Shown here: one piece after another, positions 1 to 8,473 of the stretch | How positions within the stretch are numbered: position 1 is the first letter of the stretch | Layout of the letters: each line of letters starts with the position of its first letter | Assembly: GCA_050251715.1 (NCBI GenBank) | Contig: JBFWMG010000026.1 | Coordinates: 1 to 53,989 of the forward strand | Length of the DNA: 53,989 bases | Origin: JBFWMG01 sp050251715 | GTDB taxonomy: Bacteria; Desulfobacterota; Desulfovibrionia; Desulfovibrionales; Desulfovibrionaceae | Reading direction: 5' to 3' | Notes under the pieces: generated by a model | The model's input: only the letters and a program-made list of their open reading frames with translations | Told to the model about the DNA's origin: nothing | Database searches by the model: none | Made by a program: the position numbers and the translations under genes

Positions 1-150
1 GAAGTTGATGCGGAGGTTGGGAGGACTTTTTGCTCTTTTGGCCTCGCTGCTCTGCGGCGCTGGCTCAGGACGACGGCTCGGACTATCCGTCGAATAAAGA
101 ACAAAACGACTTTTTCAGACTCGACTATTTAGCAAGTGAAGAAGGCATTA

Positions 151-220
151 CTATCCCACTGGATTTGAACCAGCGGTCTCTGCGCCCCGAACGCGATAGC
201 AGGCATCTCGTTGGGAATAG
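151..220 (-). pseudogene. Degenerate tRNA-Pro-like sequence
   Basis: Read on the minus strand, a 7-bp acceptor-like pairing (CTATTCC with GGGATAG) encloses a T-arm with the canonical GGTTCAAATCC loop (plus 161-171) and a 7-nt loop TTCGGGG that would place CGG as anticodon. The D-arm segment GCCTGCTATCGC and the GTTCGGG loop resemble bacterial tRNA-Pro(CGG). The central part is about 5 nt short, the anticodon stem has only three pairs, there is no encoded CCA and the discriminator base is T. I read it as a decayed or element-borne tRNA rather than a working one; a chance B-box-like match is the alternative. Confidence 0.3.
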
Positions 221-373
221 GTTAGGAGAAAGAAGAAGGGATTCAGTTAACCTCTGGATTCCTTCGATGTTTAATAGAAGCGAGCGCGGATAACTCCAGG
301 TAGGCTGTCCAGGAGCGAGTTGGGAACTGCTAGTCATCATGGAAAATGTGGCACAGGGGTGGCACAAAACAGA

Positions 374-414
374 GAAAAAATGAAAAGGGGTTGCGGCATT
401 ACGGCCGTAACCCC
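374..414 (-). terminator. Rho-independent terminator of tRNA-Thr
   Basis: On the minus strand an 11-bp stem (pairing 387-397 with 404-414, one G-U) is followed by a T-rich run (plus 374-386 is almost all A). It lies 10 nt past the 3' end of the tRNA. Confidence 0.75.
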
Positions 415-424
415 TTCTAATTTC

Positions 425-500
425 TGGAGCCAGCGAGGAGACTCGAACTCCTGACCTGCTGATTACGAATCAGCTGCTCTACCAACTGAGCTACGCTGGC
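425..500 (-). tRNA. tRNA-Thr (anticodon CGT)
   Basis: A complete 76-nt cloverleaf on the minus strand. The acceptor stem GCCAGCG (500-494) pairs with CGCTGGC (435-429), the discriminator is U and CCA is encoded (425-427). The anticodon arm has stem GCTGA/TCAGC and loop TTCGTAA, so the anticodon is CGT, which reads the Thr codon ACG. The T-loop is GTTCGAGTC-like. It has its own promoter upstream and a hairpin terminator downstream, so it appears to be a single-gene transcript. Confidence 0.95.
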
Positions 501-518
501 CAATGCGTGGAAAGCCTT

Positions 519-545
519 ACTATACGCAGTGTAAGAGGCGGTCAA
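519..545 (-). promoter_or_regulatory. Promoter of tRNA-Thr
   Basis: On the minus strand TTGACC (plus 540-545) and TATAGT (plus 519-524) are 15 nt apart (16 if the -35 is read as CTTGAC). The -10 ends 18 nt before the tRNA 5' end. Sequence match only. Confidence 0.55.
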
Positions 546-687
546 GAAAAAATTGGGGGCATCGCGGCGCGGCCCTTGCCTGCCATGCTACCCCAAAAAA
601 GGGGCGGGGAAAAGGCGGTTGTGGGGGGCGTTGCCCTTTGCTGGGCTGGGGCGCGGTGCGGAGGGGGGAGGCGAGAAGAAAACACAG

Positions 688-714
688 GAAAAAGAAACGC
701 CGCTTTCCAGCGGC
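688..714 (-). terminator. Terminator downstream of the FGE-fold gene
   Basis: On the minus strand the stem GCCGC/GCGGC (714-710 with 703-699) is followed by GTTTCTTTTT, about 35 nt past the stop codon of the gene ending at 750. Confidence 0.6.
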
Positions 715-749
715 CCTTCCTAAAGATAACACGGTGAAAATCCAAAAAG

Positions 750-1622
750 TCAGTTTGTTCTGGAAAGGCGAAAGCCGCAGTCATTGTACGCGATGTCGGG
801 CCAAAAACCGTAGCGATTGGCAGAACGAGCGTAGCTCGGCTCGCTGCACCAGCTGCCACCTCTGTTTACGCGGCCCGAGCCCATGTCGGGACCGGTGGGG
901 TTGGAGCGGGGGCTGGAAGCGTAATAACTGCTACTGAGCCAGTCCTGGCACCATTCCCACACGTTTCCAGACATGTCGTACAGCCCCATCCCGTTGGGAG
1001 CCTTGCCGCCCACAGGGTGCGTCTGCCCGCCGCTGTTGCCGTCATACCATGCCACGCGGGTCAGATCCTCGCCACCGGAGTAGGTCTGCGCCTTGCCGCC
1101 GCTGCGCGCCGCATATTCCCATTCCGCCTCCGTGGGCAAACGGAACCCGCCGTTCCCCTTGCCGTTCAGCCTGCGGATGAACTCCTGGGCGTCATTCCAG
1201 GAGACCTTCTCGACCGGATTGCGGTCGCCCTTAAAGTGCGAAGGATTGTTCCCCATGACCTTGGTCCACTCCGCCTGCGTCACCTCGTACTTGCCCAGCC
1301 AGAATCCGTCCACGCACACCTCGTGGACCGGCCCTTCATCACCGTCACGGTATCGTTCCGATGTCGGGCTCCCCATCTGAAAACACCCGCCCGGCACCCA
1401 CACGAATGCCATGCCCGTGGTCGGCTCGGTCCAGGTCTTGCCGGACCCGGCCTGGGGTTGAGGCGTCGGGGACGCGTCATGCGAAGGGGGCGTTTGAGGC
1501 GCGGGCGGCGCAGCGGATTGCGGCTCGTCGGGCAAAATGTACCCCGGCAGCATGGACCCCAGCCCCATGGCCGGAAAAAGCAGCAGCGCCGCAAGCATCG
1601 CCAAGCCCATCGTTCGATTCAT
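750..1622 (-). CDS. Exported FGE/SUMF1-fold protein
   Basis: A 290-residue protein with a signal peptide, a Pro/Ala/Gln-rich linker (about 32-65) and a C-terminal formylglycine-generating-enzyme (FGE-sulfatase/SUMF1) domain. Family hallmarks seen are MVWVPGG-like FVWVPGGCFQMGS, EVTQAEWTKVMGNNPSHF, RLPTEAEWEYAAR, GNVWEWCQDW and RVNRGGSW near the end. True FGE uses a cysteine pair in its last segment. Here only one cysteine sits at that place (GGSWCSEPSYARSANRY) and the partner is Ala, so sulfatase activation is unlikely and a structural or ligand-binding role is more probable. The start at 1622 is chosen because from there residues 17-35 (PAMGLGSMLPGYILPDEPQ) align position by position with residues 17-35 of the SPOR protein upstream. 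A longer start at 1637 or 1673 is possible. It is last in the minus-strand cluster, after a ~240-bp gap. Confidence 0.85.
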   Translation of the reverse strand: MNRTMGLAMLAALLLFPAMGLGSMLPGYILPDEPQSAAPPAPQTPPSHDASPTPQPQAGSGKTWTEPTTGMAFVWVPGGCFQMGSPTSERYRDGDEGPVHEVCVDGFWLGKYEVTQAEWTKVMGNNPSHFKGDRNPVEKVSWNDAQEFIRRLNGKGNGGFRLPTEAEWEYAARSGGKAQTYSGGEDLTRVAWYDGNSGGQTHPVGGKAPNGMGLYDMSGNVWEWCQDWLSSSYYASSPRSNPTGPDMGSGRVNRGGSWCSEPSYARSANRYGFWPDIAYNDCGFRLSRTN

Positions 1623-1860
1623 ATGTTTCTTCTTCATTTCCATGACATGGCGTGGCGGAACCCGCGTCCCCATCCTAGCGGCCAGCGCCGCCTATAAATA
1701 GCTAGGAAGAGTCCCCCAACGGGCAGCGAATCCTGCATAGTCAACAATCCAGCATGCCGTACCATGCGTCTTGAACGACGTCAGTGCGCATGGCTGGCCG
1801 GGCGTACCCCGACGGGGCGTCGGGCCAACCGCCGCGCGCTGGCTGCCTTGCAACTGTGTG

Positions 1861-2523
1861 TCAGGGGCACTGCTTGCGTTCGCGCAACAACTCGGCGGCC
1901 AGCGTCTTGATGACTGGAGCTTTTCCAATACGGTCCTCATATGCCGCGGCTGCGGCCTCCGCATCCTTTTTGTCCGCAAAATCACCAATCTGTACCACGA
2001 ACCATCGCCTGTCCGCGTCGTCGTACAAATAGTAATGACAGGCCTCGAATCCGGCATCTTTCACCTGCCGCGCCAACGTCAGCGCCGCAGCCTCGGACTG
2101 GAATATGCCAGCCTGCACGGCATAGAGGATGGGGAATGGTTCGTTCCGGGCCGCAGTTCTGGTGGGGATATGGACAACGTTGGCTGCCCCCGGTTGCTCC
2201 TCGACGCGGAGTTTTTCCATGGCGGCGTCTGCGGTTTGCCTGTCCGCATAGCGGCCCGCATACACCATGAACCATGTGCGCTCCTGGTCGTCGATCCGGG
2301 TCATCACGCCAGGGGAATACCCCTTGTCCAGCAGGATGCGCGCCAGGTGGTCCGCGTTTTTTTTGTCTGGAAAAGACCCCACCTGCACCAGATAATCACC
2401 TGCGCCGCCAGCGGAGGACTGCTCCTCTTCGGGCAGGTCGTACCCCGGCAGCAGGTAGCCATGGCCCATGGCTGGAACAAGCAGCAGCAGGCTGGCCAGC
2501 AATGCGGCGAGGCGCGTGTGCAT
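1861..2523 (-). CDS. Exported protein with two SPOR domains
   Basis: A 220-residue protein with a signal peptide (about 1-22), then the shared motif LLPGYDLPEEEQ (24-35), then two SPOR-type repeats. The first begins at YLVQVGSFPDKKNADHLA and the second at YAVQAGIFQSEAAALTLA; each has the SPOR beta-alpha-beta pattern with a later WFMV/WFVV strand. SPOR domains bind denuded peptidoglycan glycans, so a periplasmic, cell-wall-associated location is inferred. It starts 15 nt after the stop of the caspase-fold gene, with GGAG upstream of the ATG, so the two are very probably cotranscribed. It may anchor or recruit the caspase module at the cell wall; that is inference. Confidence 0.87.
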   Translation of the reverse strand: MHTRLAALLASLLLLVPAMGHGYLLPGYDLPEEEQSSAGGAGDYLVQVGSFPDKKNADHLARILLDKGYSPGVMTRIDDQERTWFMVYAGRYADRQTADAAMEKLRVEEQPGAANVVHIPTRTAARNEPFPILYAVQAGIFQSEAAALTLARQVKDAGFEACHYYLYDDADRRWFVVQIGDFADKKDAEAAAAAYEDRIGKAPVIKTLAAELLRERKQCP

Positions 2524-2538
2524 GGTCTTGATCCGCTC

Positions 2539-4395
2539 CTACTTGAGGCGGATGACGTCCGTGTCCTCGGCCAGGCCGGACATGGTCACCGGGGTCTGGT
2601 CGCCGTGCGCGTCGCGGCGCGCCTGGTAGCTCACCTTTTCGGCCAGGTACTTCTTCATCTCGGCCACGGTGACGCGCTTGTTCTTGTCCTCGTCCGCAGC
2701 CCCGGAAATACCCTTGAGGAAGAAGTAGGTGAACATGCCGTGCCCCTGCTTGGGGTACCAGTGGCTCACCTGGCCCTGCCCGGTGCTGGAAAAGACCACG
2801 GCGTTGGGCAGCTTGCGTACCGGGTTGGTGGTCTTGAGCAGGACCGGACTCACGTTCTTCACCAGCGTGCCCTCGGCGTAGTTGCCCGAAAAGCATGCGT
2901 CCATGACCACGGTCACGCTCCTGGCCGGAATCTTGGCCAGGTTGTCGTAGAACACGTCCATGCCGAAGCCGTTGTTGGCGATGTAGGACACGTCGGCGTC
3001 CACGGGCACGATGAAGGCGCGGCCCTCCTTGAGGTCCGGCGCGCCGTGGCCCGAATAGTAGATGAACACGTCGGATTCGCCGGGGCGCACGAAATCGGCC
3101 AGCTTGCCCTTGGGATCGTTGGGGGTGCCGAAGATCTTCCTGAGCGTGCCCTGGGTGGCGTCCTGCTCGTAGATCACGTTGGCCGCGTCATAGCCAAAGG
3201 CCTCGACCAGGTATTTGCGCATGAACCCGGCGTCGCGGTCGGCAAAGGCCACGTCCGGAATGCCGTTGCCGTGGCTCTTGTAGTTCTTGTTGCCGATGAC
3301 GACCGCGATGGCGTGGGGCCGTGCGTCCCGCCCCTGGGGGATCTCCCGGTCCACGTCCGACACCAGGTCGGCCACCTCCTGCCGCGCGCCGCCCTGTGCG
3401 ATGCTCTGGAGCAGGGCGTCCGCCTGGCCGCCGCCGCCGGAACCGGCGGTCGCGCGCACGGGCGCGGGGATGTCGATGGTCTTGGCCTCGGTCTTGAACG
3501 CCTGGTACATCTTCTTGTAGGCCTCATCCAACTCGGGCGTGGAGGGGTATTTGGCGCGCATCACCTCGATGGCGTCCGCCGCCTCATAGCGCTGGCCGGC
3601 CTGGAACTGCGCGTACTGGGCCTGGATGTAATCGCCCAGAAGTTCGGAAAACACGGTCTTGAGCGGCTTGTAGGAGGTACCCATGCGCGCGGCGGCCGAT
3701 CGCGCCAGGGCAAGCGCGTCCTCGGTCTTGCCCGACTTGTGCAACAGCCAGCAGCGGCCCACGGCCGCCTTGGGGGAATCCTTCAGGTATTCCAGGCCCG
3801 ACAGCGCCTCGGCTATCTTGCCCTGCTGCCCCAGGCCCAGGTAGTGGGCCAGATAGGCGTCCTCCATCTCCTGGTGGCGCTTGGTTATCCCGCTGTCGGA
3901 GGGCCAGCGCTTGTGCGCCTGGGCCGCGGCGTTCATCGCCTCGCGCAGCATGCCGTTGGCCTGATAGGCGCGGATCAGGGTGTCCGAAAAGGCGGATTCC
4001 GACGGGGCGTTGCCGGCGACGGTCTTGGCGAGCTTGAGCGCGCGCTGCGGGTCGGCGTTGGTGTCGAGCAGCACCCAGGCCAGGGCGTTGTTGTACTTGT
4101 CGTTTTTTGGCTCGAGTTTGGCGGCCTGTTGCAGCATCTCCTTGGCCTTGTCCAGCGTGCCGTAGGCGTAATACGCAATGCCCAGGTTGTAATTGTGGGC
4201 GGGGTTGGCCGGACAGGCCTCCTGGGCCATGATGAAGAGCTTGAGTCCCTCGGCCTTGTCGGTCGCCATGGTTTTAGCGGCGTCGCCGGCGAATTTGTCC
4301 GCCATGCGGCACTTGGCGTCGCTGGCGTGCGCCAGGGGGGCGGCGAGCAGGCAACAAGCGGTCAACAACAGGCCGGAAAACAAACGTTTGTTCAT
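2539..4395 (-). CDS. Exported TPR plus caspase-fold (C14) peptidase
   Basis: A 618-residue protein with a signal peptide ending near AHA|SDA (about residue 23), a TPR-like helical region (about 30-320), a Gly-rich linker and a C-terminal caspase/metacaspase domain (about 370-600). The dyad is visible: His450 in YYSGHGAP and Cys501 in VMDACFSG, with IAVVIGNKNY at the first strand of the fold. Both residues are intact, so proteolytic activity is expected; substrate preference cannot be read. The start at 4395 is preferred because GGGAGAG stands just upstream and the signal peptide begins there; an 11-residue longer form would overlap the upstream gene. Most studied bacterial caspase-fold proteases are cytoplasmic, so the Sec signal is notable. 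It lies 13 nt after the DUF4384 gene. Confidence 0.9.
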   Translation of the reverse strand: MNKRLFSGLLLTACCLLAAPLAHASDAKCRMADKFAGDAAKTMATDKAEGLKLFIMAQEACPANPAHNYNLGIAYYAYGTLDKAKEMLQQAAKLEPKNDKYNNALAWVLLDTNADPQRALKLAKTVAGNAPSESAFSDTLIRAYQANGMLREAMNAAAQAHKRWPSDSGITKRHQEMEDAYLAHYLGLGQQGKIAEALSGLEYLKDSPKAAVGRCWLLHKSGKTEDALALARSAAARMGTSYKPLKTVFSELLGDYIQAQYAQFQAGQRYEAADAIEVMRAKYPSTPELDEAYKKMYQAFKTEAKTIDIPAPVRATAGSGGGGQADALLQSIAQGGARQEVADLVSDVDREIPQGRDARPHAIAVVIGNKNYKSHGNGIPDVAFADRDAGFMRKYLVEAFGYDAANVIYEQDATQGTLRKIFGTPNDPKGKLADFVRPGESDVFIYYSGHGAPDLKEGRAFIVPVDADVSYIANNGFGMDVFYDNLAKIPARSVTVVMDACFSGNYAEGTLVKNVSPVLLKTTNPVRKLPNAVVFSSTGQGQVSHWYPKQGHGMFTYFFLKGISGAADEDKNKRVTVAEMKKYLAEKVSYQARRDAHGDQTPVTMSGLAEDTDVIRLK

Positions 4396-4408
4396 CACGT
4401 CTCTCCCA

Positions 4409-5233
4409 TTATTTTTTGTCCGAGACAACTTCGTAGACTATGATTTTCTCTTCCGTCCGATCGGCCATGTCGGCGTAGGTGCGGAAAAAGGCGCCCAGTT
4501 CCATGGCGTTTCCAGGTTCAAAGACGTCGAACCAGTCCGGTTGTGTCTCGTCGGTCAGTGCGGCCACGAAAAAACCTTCCGCGTCCCGGGCGTGGCCGGG
4601 CAGGGTGGTCATGCAGAGCTCCAGGCCGGATTGCGGCGTCGGGAGATGCAGCGGCTGGTTGTTTCCCGGCGTGCGCAGTGTGGTGCGGTCGGTGGGGAAG
4701 AGCATGACCGCCTTGCCGTCCGCCATGAGGTTGAATACGGCGACGCGCGCGGGCGTGCGGGTGGCGATGGTCAAAAGCGCGGCTTCGCCCTTGCGGAAGA
4801 GCGAGCGGTTGAGGGACGCGGCAAGGCCGGTGCCCCCTGCCTTGCGCTGGGGCGTCACCACCGAGGCGGTTATTTCCACGCTGAAGACGGGGATGGGCGG
4901 TGTGGAAGGGTCTTTCTGGTATTGCTCGATGGGGAGCCAGCGCACGTTTTCGCGGACGATGAATCCGAGTGAGAAGGATTTGATGAATGCCGCCGCGAGC
5001 TTGCCGTCCGTGACCAGGGTTGAGGATGTGATGCGTGTTCCAGCGGCCTGCTCAATGGCCGCCGACCGGGCGCGTTGCAGGGCGATGTGCCTGGCCTGCT
5101 CGTCGGTCATGCCCACGATGGCGCAGGAGCCGGACGACGTGACCTCTATGGGTTGGGCGCGAACGGGCAGGGTGGTTGCGAGGAAAAGGACAGCAAACAT
5201 CACTGCCCAACGACGAGGCAAGGAAAAAGGCAT
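4409..5233 (-). CDS. Exported DUF4384-like protein
   Basis: A 274-residue protein with a signal peptide (cleavage near VRA|QPIEV). Residues 27-110 resemble the FlgT/LPP20-type fold (ARHIALQRARSAAIEQAAG and later FSVEITASVV). Residues about 125-270 match the DUF4384 pattern: SLFRKGEAALLTIATRTPARVAVFNL, KAVMLFP and VAALTDE. DUF4384 domains often accompany caspase-fold proteins in bacteria, which fits the neighbour downstream. It is the first gene of the minus-strand operon and has GGAGA five nt before the ATG. The biochemical role is unknown; it probably binds or scaffolds in the periplasm. Confidence 0.78.
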   Translation of the reverse strand: MPFSLPRRWAVMFAVLFLATTLPVRAQPIEVTSSGSCAIVGMTDEQARHIALQRARSAAIEQAAGTRITSSTLVTDGKLAAAFIKSFSLGFIVRENVRWLPIEQYQKDPSTPPIPVFSVEITASVVTPQRKAGGTGLAASLNRSLFRKGEAALLTIATRTPARVAVFNLMADGKAVMLFPTDRTTLRTPGNNQPLHLPTPQSGLELCMTTLPGHARDAEGFFVAALTDETQPDWFDVFEPGNAMELGAFFRTYADMADRTEEKIIVYEVVSDKK

Positions 5234-6144
5234 GGCCGTCTCCGCCGATCTGAAGGTGACTCTTTGAGTGTAAGGCTACGGAAGATGCTTACAGAATTGA
5301 CGCCTGGAAGTGAAGGGGAAAAGTGGGCAACGCATCCTACGCTTTTCGCGGGTAAGGGCTGGGTTGGGGCACGCTGGGTGGTTTCTTTGGGATGCGCGCA
5401 TTCTTTCGGAGGGTGTGGTCACCGTTGCGCGACCGTTGCCAGGTGAGACAAAAAAGAAACTATCGGATACCGAAACGGCAATGTTCCTGGAGGGGGAGTG
5501 GGGGGCGGCACAGATGCACAGGCGTTTTCGCATGGTGGTTTCGCCGCATGGGGATGATGGGACGGCGACGAAACACCGGTGACGGCAACCGGGCCTGTCC
5601 GCGCTACATCCCGGCATGGGATAACGGCATCCGCGTGCCGATGTGTAGGACGGCCAGGCGTTGTATCATGCGGCGTCCGATACGTTTTGCCAGGAACGCG
5701 GCGTCCGGATGGCTATTTCAAGTTGCCAAATATACGTGTGTGGCGTATAGACGACGGTACGGTTTGGTGGGCAGAACTGCCCAATTCTTATAGATTTTAT
5801 TGTGGTTGAGGTGGCTGGGCGGCCAGTGCCGGAACCGTGCGTGGACGCCGGTTGGGGGCAACGGGATGGCAGGGCCGCGCCGGGCCACGGGACAGGGGCT
5901 GGGCCGCCCCTGCGCCTGGCCGACGGCATCTCGTACCGCAAGGCGCGGGGCGCTCCGGTGGCGCATCTGGAGCGTGGGATGGGGATGCCGCTTTCATCCT
6001 ACGCTTTTCTCTTGTCGGCATGTATACCATAATCGTCAGCGGTTCTTCCGCAGTGGAGGGGCCGGGGATGTGTTGGGAACGAAAAGAACCTGCTTGGGCG
6101 TCGCGCCGCCGCAAGGGCGGCGTCCCGAGGGCTGGAGGGACAAC
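5234..6144 (+). other. Divergent intergenic region, no gene seen
   Basis: About 910 bp separates the minus-strand caspase operon from the plus-strand lipoprotein gene. The open frames here have composition and start context unlike genes, and I call none. It holds a 15-nt direct repeat (5333-5347 and 5995-6009) and a small hairpin GGGCAGAACTGCCC near 5770. Both flanking operons presumably have their promoters here, but no -35/-10 pair is convincing. Confidence 0.5.
5333..6009 (+). repeat. 15-nt direct repeat, two copies in the intergenic region
   Basis: The sequence CATCCTACGCTTTTC occurs at 5333-5347 and again at 5995-6009, same orientation. One copy is about 100 bp before the DUF4384 start, the other about 135 bp before the lipoprotein start. 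It could be a shared regulator site for the two divergent operons; chance is possible. Confidence 0.35.
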
Positions 6145-7338
6145 ATGAAGAGTTTGCGATGGGTTGCGCTGCTGTGCGCGGTGTGCTTCGGCCTGGTGGC
6201 TTGCGCCGGCAAGGGGGCCACTCCCTTGTCGCCGGAAGATACGCCTCCCAACCATTATCTTCAGGGCATGCAGTTGATCGACCAGGGCAAGGCGGCGGAA
6301 GCCGATACCCGTTTCGCCAGGGCCGTGGAGCTTGAGCCCGGCTATGCCCCCGGCCTTGCGGGGCAGGCGCTGGTGCGGGCTTTGGGCGTGGAAGGCCAGA
6401 CCGACGCCAAGCATGCCAAGCTGGAAATCGACGCGTTCAGGGATCTGCTGCGCAAGGCGTGGGGCAAGGCCAGCGAGCGTGAGGCCAAGTTCATCGTCAG
6501 CACCACGGCCATCCGCGCCGAAACCGTAGCCAAGGCGACCGGGTGGCTGAAGGCCGCCTGGGCATGGCACGGCAAGGCCACGACGCTCCGCAACGTGGAC
6601 GAGGGCGCGTTGCCCTATTACCGCAACACGGAAGCGCTGTCCCACTTCATGGGCCGCGCCCTGTACGAGGCCGGCGAGTACGCCAAGGCCAAGGACCAGC
6701 TCAGCCTGGTGGTCGGCGCCGACACGGGGAAGTGGCACGAGGCGGCCAATGCGTTGTTCGCCCGCATCCAGAAGATCGAGCGGGCCATGGCCCACTACAC
6801 GGTCACCGGCGTTGCCAAGGCCATTGCCGCCAAGGACACGGTGTCCCGGGCCGACGTGGCCGTGCTGCTGGTCACCGAACTGCAATGGGACAAGCTGTTT
6901 CAGGGCAAGCTGAGCGCCAAGCCCATGCCCAAGGCCACCTTCATGCCTGCGGACGTGGAAGGGCTGCCGTTCCAGGCCGAGATCATGGACGTGCTCAAGT
7001 GGAACGTGCGCGGGCTGGGCACCATGTATGACGCGGCGCGGCACGCGGAACTGTTCAAGCCCATGGAGCCGGTGACGCGCAAGGAAATGGCCTTCACCCT
7101 GGAGGACATCCTCATCAAGGTGACGGGCGACGGCGGACAGGCGACCCGGTATTTTGGCCAGGACAGTTCGCCGTATCCGGATGTCCGCCCCACCGAGCCC
7201 TGGTACAACGCCGTGATGAACGTGGTGAGCCGCAACCTGATGGAAACCGACCTCACCGGGGCGTTCCGGCCCAATGACAATCTGGACGGTGCGGAACTGC
7301 TGCTCGCCGTGGTCCGTTTGCGCACCGCCCTCAATTAG
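6145..7338 (+). CDS. Lipoprotein with TPR-like and SLH-like segments
   Basis: A 397-residue lipoprotein with lipobox LVAC (Cys at about 19). A TPR-like unit follows (HYLQGMQLIDQGKAAEADTRFARAVELEPGY), then a long helical region. The C-terminal third (about 220-397) contains S-layer-homology-like motifs: TVSRADVAVLLV, EPVTRKEMAFTLEDIL, PYPDVRPTEPWYNAVMNV and GAFRPNDNLDGAELLLAVVRL. SLH domains bind secondary cell-wall polymers or peptidoglycan, so it may link the outer membrane to the wall. The start is fixed by GGAGGGA four nt before the ATG at 6145. It leads the plus-strand half of the envelope locus; the next gene follows after 18 nt. Confidence 0.75.
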   Translation: MKSLRWVALLCAVCFGLVACAGKGATPLSPEDTPPNHYLQGMQLIDQGKAAEADTRFARAVELEPGYAPGLAGQALVRALGVEGQTDAKHAKLEIDAFRDLLRKAWGKASEREAKFIVSTTAIRAETVAKATGWLKAAWAWHGKATTLRNVDEGALPYYRNTEALSHFMGRALYEAGEYAKAKDQLSLVVGADTGKWHEAANALFARIQKIERAMAHYTVTGVAKAIAAKDTVSRADVAVLLVTELQWDKLFQGKLSAKPMPKATFMPADVEGLPFQAEIMDVLKWNVRGLGTMYDAARHAELFKPMEPVTRKEMAFTLEDILIKVTGDGGQATRYFGQDSSPYPDVRPTEPWYNAVMNVVSRNLMETDLTGAFRPNDNLDGAELLLAVVRLRTALN

Positions 7339-7356
7339 CCAGCAAGGAGAAGAGAA

Positions 7357-8199
7357 ATGAAACGGATTGTCGCCATCGTGTGTTTTGTGCTGTTTGCCCA
7401 AACCGCCTGGGCTGCGGGGGGAGTTCAGCCGGAAGTCATCAACAGCCCCGCCGCAGTGTACGAGCAGGGCGTGATTCGGATCTGTGCGGAGTCGGCGGAC
7501 AACCAGTCCCGCTTCAATGCCAAGCTGGCCTCAAAGACAGAGGCCCAAAAGGCGTTGGTGGAATACATCGACGGGTTGCGCTTGGTGAGCGACGTCACCG
7601 TGCAGGAAGGCTTTACGCGCGCGGCGATCACCCAGACCCACACGCAGGGCTTTCTGCGTGGCGCCTTCCCGGTGTACGAGGACTACAACAAGCAGGAAGG
7701 CTATGCCACGACATGCATGCAGATCAATCTGCGGGGAACCGGATCGGTGATGGAAACGTTGTCTCCCGTGCTCCGCAACCCGCCGCAGGCGTTGCAGGTG
7801 GAAAAGCTTCCCGAGTACAAGCCGCAGCCCGTGGCCGCCGCGCCCGCTCCCAAGCCGGTGATGGCGTATGATGGGCTCATCATTGTGGTCAAGGGCATCG
7901 GCTTCCAGCCCGCGCTGGGGCAGCGTATTATCACCGAGCGGCACGAGATTCTGTTCGAGCCCTCCAAGATCGTGCCCGCGCTGCTCGTCGACCGTGGCTG
8001 CGGCGGATACACGACCACCGAGGACAAGGCCAAGGCGCTGCTCGCCACCTGGGGCAGCCAGCAGCCTCTCGTGATTTCCGGCATCAGGACGGTCAAGGGC
8101 ACCGAGGTCGTTATTTCCGAAGAGGACGCCAACACGGTGTTTGAACAGAACCAGAAGGCCGGCATCTTTTCGCAGGCCAAGGTCGTCTTTGTCCTGTAG
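7357..8199 (+). CDS. Exported LPP20-like protein with duplicated C-terminal domain
   Basis: A 280-residue protein with a signal peptide ending near AWA|AGG. Residues 30-145 resemble the LPP20/FlgT N-terminal fold (KTEAQKALVEYIDGLRLVS). A proline-rich linker (YKPQPVAAAPAPKP) leads to a C-terminal domain (about 170-280) beginning YDGLIIVVKGIGFQPALGQR. That domain reappears in the gene at 8474 (DGLIIVVKGTGFHPALGQR, then RCGGY/VCGGY, GTEVVISxEDA, IFSQAxxVF). The start is set by AAGGAGAAGAG before the ATG. A rho-independent terminator follows. Function is not known. Confidence 0.75.
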   Translation: MKRIVAIVCFVLFAQTAWAAGGVQPEVINSPAAVYEQGVIRICAESADNQSRFNAKLASKTEAQKALVEYIDGLRLVSDVTVQEGFTRAAITQTHTQGFLRGAFPVYEDYNKQEGYATTCMQINLRGTGSVMETLSPVLRNPPQALQVEKLPEYKPQPVAAAPAPKPVMAYDGLIIVVKGIGFQPALGQRIITERHEILFEPSKIVPALLVDRGCGGYTTTEDKAKALLATWGSQQPLVISGIRTVKGTEVVISEEDANTVFEQNQKAGIFSQAKVVFVL

Positions 8200-8223
8200 G
8201 GCGCTGTAACGCAGCAATCCGTG

Positions 8224-8257
8224 GGGGCGGCCAACGTGGGTTGTCCGCCCCTTTTTT
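8224..8257 (+). terminator. Terminator, first copy of a duplicated pair
   Basis: The stem GGGGCGG/CCGCCCC with inner CAAC/GTTG is followed by TTTTTT, 25 nt past the stop at 8199. The sequence around it resembles that around the terminator at 8983, so the duplication covered the gene end and its terminator. Confidence 0.85.
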
Positions 8258-8473
8258 GTTTGGGCGATGGGGCCGGGAATTGGGGGTGGTGCCGGGAAGG
8301 TGCTGGCCAGGCGCCTTTGGGCGCAATGGCGGCATGCATGGCGTCCGGCGCCGGTTTGTCCCCCTTGCCGGGGAATGCGTCTCCTTTCTCCCCCACGGCA
8401 TGGCGACGGGTGGGAACCGCTTGCCGCCGCCGTCCGCGCACCGCCAAAAACGTACTCACAAGGGGCTGATACG

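Noticed and set aside
8..97. Short leader-like peptide starting MRRLGGLFALLASLL at the left edge, possibly frame-shifted into a longer frame
   Set aside because: Only 29 codons in one frame and the continuation in the next frame runs through the tRNA-like sequence. It could be a broken gene but there is too little to support it.
750..1622. Genuine formylglycine-generating enzyme activity for the FGE-fold protein
   Set aside because: The second catalytic cysteine is absent and no sulfatase gene is nearby.
1771..4443. Very long plus-strand open frame (890 codons) opposite the caspase and SPOR genes
   Set aside because: It is antisense to two well-supported genes, has His/Gly/Val-rich shadow composition and no ribosome-binding site. 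High GC makes such frames common.
5392..5793. Arginine-rich open frame of 133 codons in the divergent intergenic region
   Set aside because: No ribosome-binding site, unnatural composition, and overlaps other equally poor frames.
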